Part shown: piece by piece, positions 61,601 through 64,000 of the stretch
Position numbering within the stretch: position 1 is the first letter of the stretch
How the letters are laid out: every line of letters starts with the position of its first letter
Origin: Dongia mobilis
Lineage (GTDB): Bacteria; Pseudomonadota; Alphaproteobacteria; Dongiales; Dongiaceae
Reading direction: 5' to 3'
DNA: 64,000 bases
NCBI RefSeq assembly: GCF_004363235.1
Contig: NZ_SNYW01000013.1
Span: 186,001-250,000, forward strand
Translations under genes and position numbers: made by a program
The notes under the pieces: generated by a model
Seen by the model: the letters and a program-made list of their open reading frames with translations, nothing else
What the model was told of the DNA's origin: nothing
The model's database searches: none

Positions 61601-64000
61601 CACCGTCGATGAGATCGGCGAGGAAGGCGGCGCGGGCAGCATCAGTGCCGGTGCCGCCGCTGGTCGGCGTGACAACAGTCGAGCCCGGACCGAAGGTCAG
61701 GGTGTGGGTGCCGTCGGTCCAGACCGCGCTGGCGCCAGTCGGGATGCCGCCGATGCTAACCTGGTCGACCTGGTCACCCGGGTCGGTCGCGGTCGCCTTG
61801 AAGTTGAAGGTGAGGGCGAGTTGCTGGTCCGCGGGCTCGTCGACGTCCGTCTGGCCCTGCGAGGTCGCCTCGCCATCCTCGTAGCCGCCCAGGCCCTGGC
61901 CGACGAAGCTGACGTCATCGGTGCCGCCGGTGCGGTCCGTCAGCTTGAGGTCGATCGTCTGCGTCGCCTCGGCCTTGTTGTTGACGGTGGTGGATTCCGT
62001 GTCGCTTTCGCTGTCGATGGCGAGCGCCTTGATCTCCAACTGCTCGGTCGTGTCGCTGTCGACATTGGCCGGGCCCTGGACCGTGACGGTCAGCGGCACG
62101 GCGCCATTGCCGCTATCGGCAAGGTCGCTGGCGGCATAGGCAGTGTAGCCGGCATAACCCGGCAGCGTGCCGAGCGAGGTCAGCGCGGTGCCGTTGCTCT
62201 CGACCCCGGTGATGCTCCAGCCATCGCCCGGATTCTTGATGAGGATATACTGGGTTTCGCTGCCATCGGCGAAATCGGCGAAGGCAATCGCGGTGGTGAC
62301 GATGAACTGGCTGGCCGTGGGCGCGCCCGGCTCTTCCTTCGACTGGTCGGCCGGGTCGAGCGTGAAGGCGGGCTGGGCCGCGACCGCATCGACAATCGCT
62401 TCCTTGCTGCCGGCACCGATGGCGACGTCGTCGACCTCGCCATTCAGGGTCAGGGTGAAATCGCGGTCGTCATGCTCGGCCAGGGTGACGCCGATATCGG
62501 CGCCAGTGGGGCTGGTCAGCGCATCGAGGAAGTCGTCATGGCCTTCGCCGCGGTTGATGGTGATGTTGCCGGAGCCGTCGGCCGCCGGCAGATCGGTGCC
62601 GTTATAGCTGACCACAGCGCCGCTGGGGACACCGCCGATGACGATGAAATCGGCCGTGTCGCCGGCATCGATCACCGTGATCTTGAGGTTGAAGGGCAAG
62701 GTCAGCTGTTGGTCGACCGGATCGGCAATAGTCTGGTCCGCCGGAGCGCTCTCGTCATCCTCGAAGCCGCCCAGCGAGGTCACCTTCAGGGTGACCGAGC
62801 CATCGCCGCCGCCGCGATCGGTGACATTGAACGACACGTCCGCCGTCGACTGGTCGCCGTCCTTGTCGGTGATGGTGTAGCTGAAGGTCTCCTTGGCGTC
62901 GTCCTGGACGTTCGGCGCCGTGTACCAGACATGGCCGTTGATGATTTCCAGTGTGCCGCCCAGCGAACCGGTGCCGCCATTGCCGATGATCACCGAATCC
63001 TTGAGCCCGTCGGCGCCGGCCTTGTCGTTTGCCAGCAGGAAGTCCGCCACGGTGCCGAGATCGACCTTCGTGGTTTCGACCACATTGCCGCCATTGTCGG
63101 CATGGGCGACCGGGCTGTCGTCGTCGATATCGATGGCGATGGTGGTGTCGGCATAGTCGCCGTCGCCATCGGTTACTCGCACCCCGAACGTCAGGACGAT
63201 GTTGTCCTCGAAGGCCGTCTCCACGGCATCCTTGCTGGCGGGATCATCGTTGAGCGGGTGATAGAGCGGCTTCAGCAGGGAGAACTGGCCCCCGCCGAAC
63301 TGCGCGTCGAGGGTGGCGGTAAAGACCCAGTTCTGCCAGTTGTTGATGTCGCCGCCGGTGAAGCCGACGATCGAGCCGGCCGGCAGGCCGGATACACCAC
63401 TGGCGAGGATGCCAATGGTCACCGATTGGCCGTCTGCCGTCTTCAGATCTGCGAGCGGCGCGCCATTGGCGGTGACGCTGGCGCCGGTGAAGGCGAAGGC
63501 CTGGGCGGCAGCGTTGTCGCTGCCGAAATCGACATTGACCTTGTACAAGGTGGCACCGCCACCGGCATCGTCGCCGGGGCCGTCCTGGTTGCCGTTGCCG
63601 ATATTGTCCTCGTCGATCAGGAACGGACCGGTGACGTTGCTGTCGTGGAAATCGGTGACGCTGAGCACCTTCGGCCCGTCATCCTCGAACGAGATTCCGA
63701 GCGGGGCCGGGGCCTCGACGGTCGTCTTGTCGCCGTCGTAATCGGACACTGTGGCGCTGACATAGATGCCGCCATCGCGCGCCACCACAAGGTCGAGAAT
63801 ATCGTCGTGGTCGGCCGCCGAACTGCCGTCGGTGTCGTGGGCCAGCGGCAGGAATTGCGAGACGGTGAGCTCGCCCGTCGCGCCATCGACCCGCACCAGG
63901 AAGGCCAGCACGTTGCTGCTGGATTCGGGGTCATAGCTGCCGACATAGGCATTGACCTGGAAGTCCGAGACCGAGACCAGGACGATGTTGTCGCTGGCAT
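49635..64000 (-). CDS. Giant type I-secreted RTX adhesin with VCBS/T1SS-143-type repeats and a VWA domain (N-terminus outside window)
   Basis: At least 4,788 codons, open to the right edge; the GTG at 63911 is internal, since the frame continues to 63998. From N to C: tandem acidic Ig-like/VCBS and T1SS-143-type repeats (about 53.0-64.0 kb) with DDDxP and NGxLxxxxxGxYxY patterns; a von Willebrand A domain (52290-52960) with MIDAS DFSGSMD; a cadherin-like domain (51636-51970); a jelly-roll-like domain (51145-51620; EDFSSGNYSGGSGW); RTX nonapeptides (49995-50573); and a C-terminal secretion region. Secreted by a T1SS/LapBCE-type exporter and probably held at the surface, by analogy with LapA/BapA; no exporter gene is in the window. 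High Asp/Gly/Thr content, very few Cys. Confidence 0.9.
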   Translation of the reverse strand, partial: ASDNIVLVSVSDFQVNAYVGSYDPESSSNVLAFLVRVDGATGELTVSQFLPLAHDTDGSSAADHDDILDLVVARDGGIYVSATVSDYDGDKTTVEAPAPLGISFEDDGPKVLSVTDFHDSNVTGPFLIDEDNIGNGNQDGPGDDAGGGATLYKVNVDFGSDNAAAQAFAFTGASVTANGAPLADLKTADGQSVTIGILASGVSGLPAGSIVGFTGGDINNWQNWVFTATLDAQFGGGQFSLLKPLYHPLNDDPASKDAVETAFEDNIVLTFGVRVTDGDGDYADTTIAIDIDDDSPVAHADNGGNVVETTKVDLGTVADFLLANDKAGADGLKDSVIIGNGGTGSLGGTLEIINGHVWYTAPNVQDDAKETFSYTITDKDGDQSTADVSFNVTDRGGGDGSVTLKVTSLGGFEDDESAPADQTIADPVDQQLTLPFNLKITVIDAGDTADFIVIGGVPSGAVVSYNGTDLPAADGSGNITINRGEGHDDFLDALTSPTGADIGVTLAEHDDRDFTLTLNGEVDDVAIGAGSKEAIVDAVAAQPAFTLDPADQSKEEPGAPTASQFIVTTAIAFADFADGSETQYILIKNPGDGWSITGVESNGTALTSLGTLPGYAGYTAYAASDLADSGNGAVPLTVTVQGPANVDSDTTEQLEIKALAIDSESDTESTTVNNKAEATQTIDLKLTDRTGGTDDVSFVGQGLGGYEDGEATSQGQTDVDEPADQQLALTFNFKATATDPGDQVDQVSIGGIPTGASAVWTDGTHTLTFGPGSTVVTPTSGGTGTDAARAAFLADLIDGDGADLVLTLAEHDSRDVTLTMQSTIGGTATSGDQASAIVDAVAAQPTFVGTAPADKSLAETGGANTSFTIETNVAFADTEDGNEKQYVLVKIPGDGWSIPLVIGNGLTTFYDVDAPTGIQFDGAVIGYPGHIAIDVTDIAGPSSFNVVVFVNGPADVLPAGSSKTIEIKTVAIDAVEGQDITPDNNVAEAVQSVTLTVTDTAPTVNQVQATIRVDEDGLAGGNTGAGDDAIGDDTTTDSASFSGNLSYSKAVDSITGIQLWTETGGAGGTGLETLAGDPIKTVWDAASKTLTGFADLDDNGEMDGGESAVFTLTVTDLATGAYTFTLLQPVKHAGSDPAFEDDKTLDIKIQVTDDDGSTSNIGTVSVNIDDDTATARNDTDSVGNLASTEGNVITGLNTTSGDTGKDSLGADGAQVSRLDGHAGSFDADGSNGFSVTGQYGTLTMDTAGNYTYTRFGSNPLEATDTFTYTLKDGDGDVVTATLTIDINDKGTSLDVPPAGGDKTTVYEAGLPARGLESEGSNAAAASEQVSGSFAFTAPDGLGSIKIGDQTFNLAQLQDLNVTAVTITGGSQPGTLVLNGFDAGKNEISYTYTLNDNTSGDNTKDSFAIEVIDSDGDKSNGALEISIVDDAPDAKNDTDSLQEGAGNQATGNVITGAGTTNPVAGKDVEGADSALVTALVGFGGSQDANGGDGFSVNGQYGTLTMNPDGSYIYTLTAALVPADASETFTYTLTDGDTDSDTATLVITIDQDTRIPSVANSQVLVDEEGLPSRAGSPSEPAGTDAAGNSETDTGSFLINTNGEVMTALVIGGVPVNLAAPFPQTLVDNAQGKLVIDGVTSGVGGYTVAYTYTLKDNAAHLPTVQGKDDQVDGPVFSVAATDATGDTGFGQIKVVISDDAPKVEVTLNNESVLSLVTKDANTEGPASDSATSVILLGNLFSTWTADGADGLGAPASFACQLAITATPVGGLVDSGLTSNGAAIYLYDIGGTIVGSTALSAPATVDAPSVVFSIALNPASGNAPKLVLTQHQEVDHDTPGVNSNFDSQIEWLPNNLVSLTGTLSVIDSDGDTASDSKTLDLGGNVGFADDGPNAEALGYAIPFATLDESDGSGSGKDGVNPGTISAGTVAALFATPDFGVDGPAAGGGVSYKLSATDGAATSLWLTGKGTFADMIRLVKVSDTLFEGREGGAGGTLAFSISINPATGEITVTQHETLEHGDDGSLASGKHDDFLQLGTSIYVVQRVEDGDGDFDEAVSNQPLLIEFHDDGPDATVKDATGSLVLDESDGTGSGNDGKASGTIAGADLFNAPQFGADGPAATNQVSYKLSATDGASTGLWLTGQSDAASEIKLVKISDTLFEGHVGGIDNDDPAFTISIDPATGIVTVTQLKALEHTQDGAAIEGKHDDAVSLGAAIHVVQRIEDGDGDFDEATSQNALAISFQDDGPLAVDDDFGSVTHNLSPVYLGNILTQGTDDGFGADGPGTPQITDIGWSGWTTSGDGITGWTMTSGAGTISVAPNGDVTYTGIPGFFNNTVNFVYTIKDKDGDVDYGQASFYVAGDPADGTTSGSVTVDEDSKPNQWDNNLGNDTPVAKAVNIVFNQVGDTDEVPQTVTIKDLPAGAVLSYTKDSDASNASFTGDGATDLTISWAEAQTLKLTQPQNDSGNDYTIDYTVHAKDSSSGETADIPGQITVEVNAVADLPTALSGSFAGKGAPGLNVNLTVNGSFDDVTDGSERHFLLVKLPGGDWDGGSDLYTAEALGAGNPYGVLPGTYIVVEVTGQLGAGDHDASAVVSVAVPAAFAGSSMSFPVFAVAIDNEPLFDPIGPGEIDGDNLAVRESVVDLDVAQKPSFTVNTVKLDEDGLANANGNQPGNGDDDQDAGDSGDGLDDPLGPRGTESIWQQSISVDWNGDVGALAIGFAQQSGGFIQDGSGNFVRTAEGDRITWSATNNAGTTEIVAYKEGGNSNDPVFTITLTPNGVLTVELLKPLQHESGNLENNLGFPLWITATNIAGESMQFASVDVDDDMPVLTLNPDATAGIIVDESNLGLDGKGNFSGLFTPSFGADGGGSVGNYTLGVKEQGVASGLTDTATGQPVFLFLVGGQVIAKAGADKDAAEAGSTVVFVLSVNANSGEVTLDQQRAVVHPDAANPDDIKPLAAADLVTLTATVVDKDGDTVPATADIGDRLLFKDDGPAANDDGVLNITTLGVPVAGTNLLTNDAAGADGGKTLVGIRLGGEAGVYTPVGVGGTDIQVKADGSEGTPAIGTLHVNPDGSWTFTQTVGSELANLTFSYQMKDADGDTDTASFAVNLDSVPTITVTNLTPQTQGGEALVDEDWISGGNLDIPASTGDDAGFNTAQGLWSTSNGDPTVTVTVDGIDSGTTQTGATTFDGTPILWFSSGSSLPATLEGRTTAGGDVYFTLTINSNGTWSFTLLKPVKHGGIDSEDPNVLLNAVTLKATDADGDEATAQIRIAIDDDMPVANDDGLLTTVDDNAAGVTIGTVAGILGNDKFGADGADSGDIVIGAGDKGGSVVIIGGNLVYTSATNVTPGATVTETFTYTIKDADGDTETATFSVNLTDTKATFSLAPANASVDEEGLGGGNAGDSYLDGKDLAGQAVSVSGQALNINYGTDTPGTVTFDAGQPGLAGIATSNGTPVNFVVLNGGTLLIGYTGGVVPTGTGDAQVVFHAALNAAGTGSYDFTLKQALSHPTANTEDDKTLTFAITAKDAEGEGSSATFTVTVDDDAPLANADTRTMDEQSTITGNVYGVAGAGTGDVADAIGADGPNAGGAVISGKSVNLAGGTVSVDADGEVITGQYGNLTLKSDGTYSYQAGSISGGDKQDVFEYTIKDADGDTKTTTLTINVNDQINFVPDAVDDVNDTSSTPLDYQLMLILDFSGSMDEIVSTPEGDKTRLQIARDSLISLLEQYKNSTSGTVSVKLIGFAEYTPFSAQYLAGSNSAFATVDAAIAALQAVTPFQGSGNTDYDDALWLAKQGIDDPSWQNSVTGSLESKVYFVSDGRPTSSDSTSPFGGTGDGSNQVNDGEETIWQNSLQAKGVQAIAVGVGADIAGDASALAQLGQVAYTPGGGADTPVITVTDENQLTAALGSTAPAPINGFLLANDIVNPADPLASPKIFNLTMVDDADTDFVSQTFDANTWTIVTNNGTLVVDRTDGSYDYTPKAGSEGKSDSFVYTIKDTNGGDQDSATLTINIKAAPVITSDGGGATAAINVVEGTKAVTDVNASDADTAQSGLSYSIIGGADAALFDIDSVTGQLSFKNAPDYENPQDAGADNNYNVTVKVTDGGQSDTQAITVTVTDKNDVAPVLSIGGSTILITEDFSSGNYSGGSGWKGSWTENDNNNATTGDVYIAKDGGNNALFLYDTDDGADSVQRSADLSGATSATISFDYRNVMSAGGETVRVQISKDGVTFDDLLVLDENNDDAPYATFTKDISAYISGNTTIRVIADSELESNDQAWIDNIQISAGAPATNHATTFTEGGGPVAIASVLSSVTDADSANMASASIVLTNAKANDVLAVGALPAGITSNINTSVPGQITVTLTGPASKAAFEQAIEAVTFNNTSLTPDTTPRNITVTVNDGVANSNTATTTITVVDVVTPPPPLPDGVEVPGSLPTQNAVPVATPPSTDSKITVSGDTTGNGNNNWYYDNDDGKDAAILNGAGGNDRLEGNAGDDTLIGGSGNDYLDGGSGNDDMSGGTGNDTYLVGQSGDDILENSGEGTDIVFLSNNSNYTLAANVENLVQTGNGSITLTGNAQNNEIYGGVGNNTINGGDGNDYIDGGSGTDTLNGEAGNDVLFGNVSDDTLNGGADNDILFGQAGDDTLNGGDGNDVLVGGIGNDKMDGGAGNDVFVGVEGVDLVNASIEGGTGTDLVDLSGLAVFNSAAAANIKNVEILSFEGGVNTNISLSYDDVIGMTDSDHVLAIRGDASDNFDTTGWTSVASGVAGDGGRTYTVFQQNGADGVATVYVESVI
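49995..50573 (-). repeat. RTX calcium-binding nonapeptide repeats
   Basis: Two blocks of GGxGxDxLx-type nonapeptides, such as GGNDRLEGNAGDDTLIGG and GGAGNDVFVG, in the C-terminal region of the giant adhesin, separated by a NYTLAANVENL segment typical of RTX proteins. They fold upon binding extracellular calcium and favour outward secretion. The final 120 residues after them would hold the type I secretion signal. Confidence 0.92.
52290..52960 (-). other. von Willebrand factor A domain within the giant adhesin
   Basis: Starts around YQLMLILDFSGSMDEI (MIDAS Asp-x-Ser-x-Ser), contains TRLQIARDSLISLLEQYKNS, GNTDYDDALWLAKQG (Thr of the metal site) and KVYFVSDGRPTSSDS (MIDAS Asp), and ends before LTAALGSTAP. 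All three MIDAS elements are present, so metal-dependent ligand binding is plausible, as in LapA-type adhesins with VWA domains. Confidence 0.88.
57240..58350 (-). repeat. Two near-identical T1SS-143-like modules of the adhesin
   Basis: Two consecutive modules share YKLSATDGAxTxLWLTG, VKxSDTLFEG, ISINPATGEITVTQ/SIDPATGIVTVTQ, GKHDD and VVQRxEDGDGDFDEA, each ending in FxDDGP. They are the best-preserved internal duplication in this part of the gene and suggest repeat-copy variation by recombination. Confidence 0.75.

Overview
The window is GC-rich and densely coded. Its conserved gene blocks (purN-purM / DUF2066 / AI-2E permease / hdaA; miaB-phoH-ybeY-corC-lnt-XRE regulator-metK-trmB; helicase-S4-fdxA-carD) are typical of Alphaproteobacteria. 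The mixture looks most like a free-living Rhodospirillales-type organism, but I infer this from gene order and protein style and the genus is not determinable here. No rRNA, tRNA, CRISPR array, transposase or prophage gene was seen.

Layout. 1-3.3 kb: the end of a serine beta-lactamase-fold hydrolase translationally linked to a DUF3237 protein, then on the other strand a zincin-like metallopeptidase, a probable 29-residue membrane peptide and a DUF1003 protein. 3.4-11.1 kb: a methylated-amine catabolic locus with two paralogous FAD/GcvT (dimethylglycine/sarcosine dehydrogenase-like) oxidoreductases and an MttB-superfamily methyltransferase, all on the minus strand, with a divergent GcvA-like LysR regulator. 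11.1-12.2 kb: a TetR regulator and a VOC-family protein, divergent around two palindromic operators. 12.2-21.9 kb: purine synthesis (purM, purN) with a catalytically degenerate RNase T2-like protein, a DUF2066 protein, permease and HdaA, then ndk, an ABC-F ATPase and an ornithine cyclodeaminase-family enzyme.

22.0-30.5 kb: the miaB-to-trmB housekeeping run (tRNA modification, PhoH, 16S rRNA maturation, CorC-like protein, lipoprotein N-acylation, XRE regulator, SAM synthetase). It is followed by a less GC-rich Sel1-repeat gene, methionine aminopeptidase, a Suv3-like helicase, an S4 RNA-binding protein, 7Fe ferredoxin and CarD. The 612-bp gap before carD has a near-consensus promoter and a possible short RNA. 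37.5-42.2 kb: an apparently inactive metallophosphatase-fold protein, a PAS protein, a membrane adenylate cyclase and an M48 lipoprotein protease.

42.4-64 kb is a cell-surface region: proline iminopeptidase; a GH17-GT2 fusion plus a second GH17 membrane protein (NdvB/NdvC-like beta-glucan synthesis) behind a consensus-matching EcfG general-stress promoter; an unusual signal peptidase I in which the catalytic lysine position is histidine, in operon with a small membrane protein; and the C-terminal 4,788 codons or so of a giant type I-secreted RTX adhesin containing a von Willebrand A domain, whose N-terminus lies beyond the right edge.

The most noteworthy observations are three family members with substituted active sites (signal peptidase, metallophosphatase, RNase T2), the EcfG-linked beta-glucan genes, the MttB homologue without a corrinoid partner nearby, the candidate RNA upstream of carD and the VWA-containing giant adhesin.
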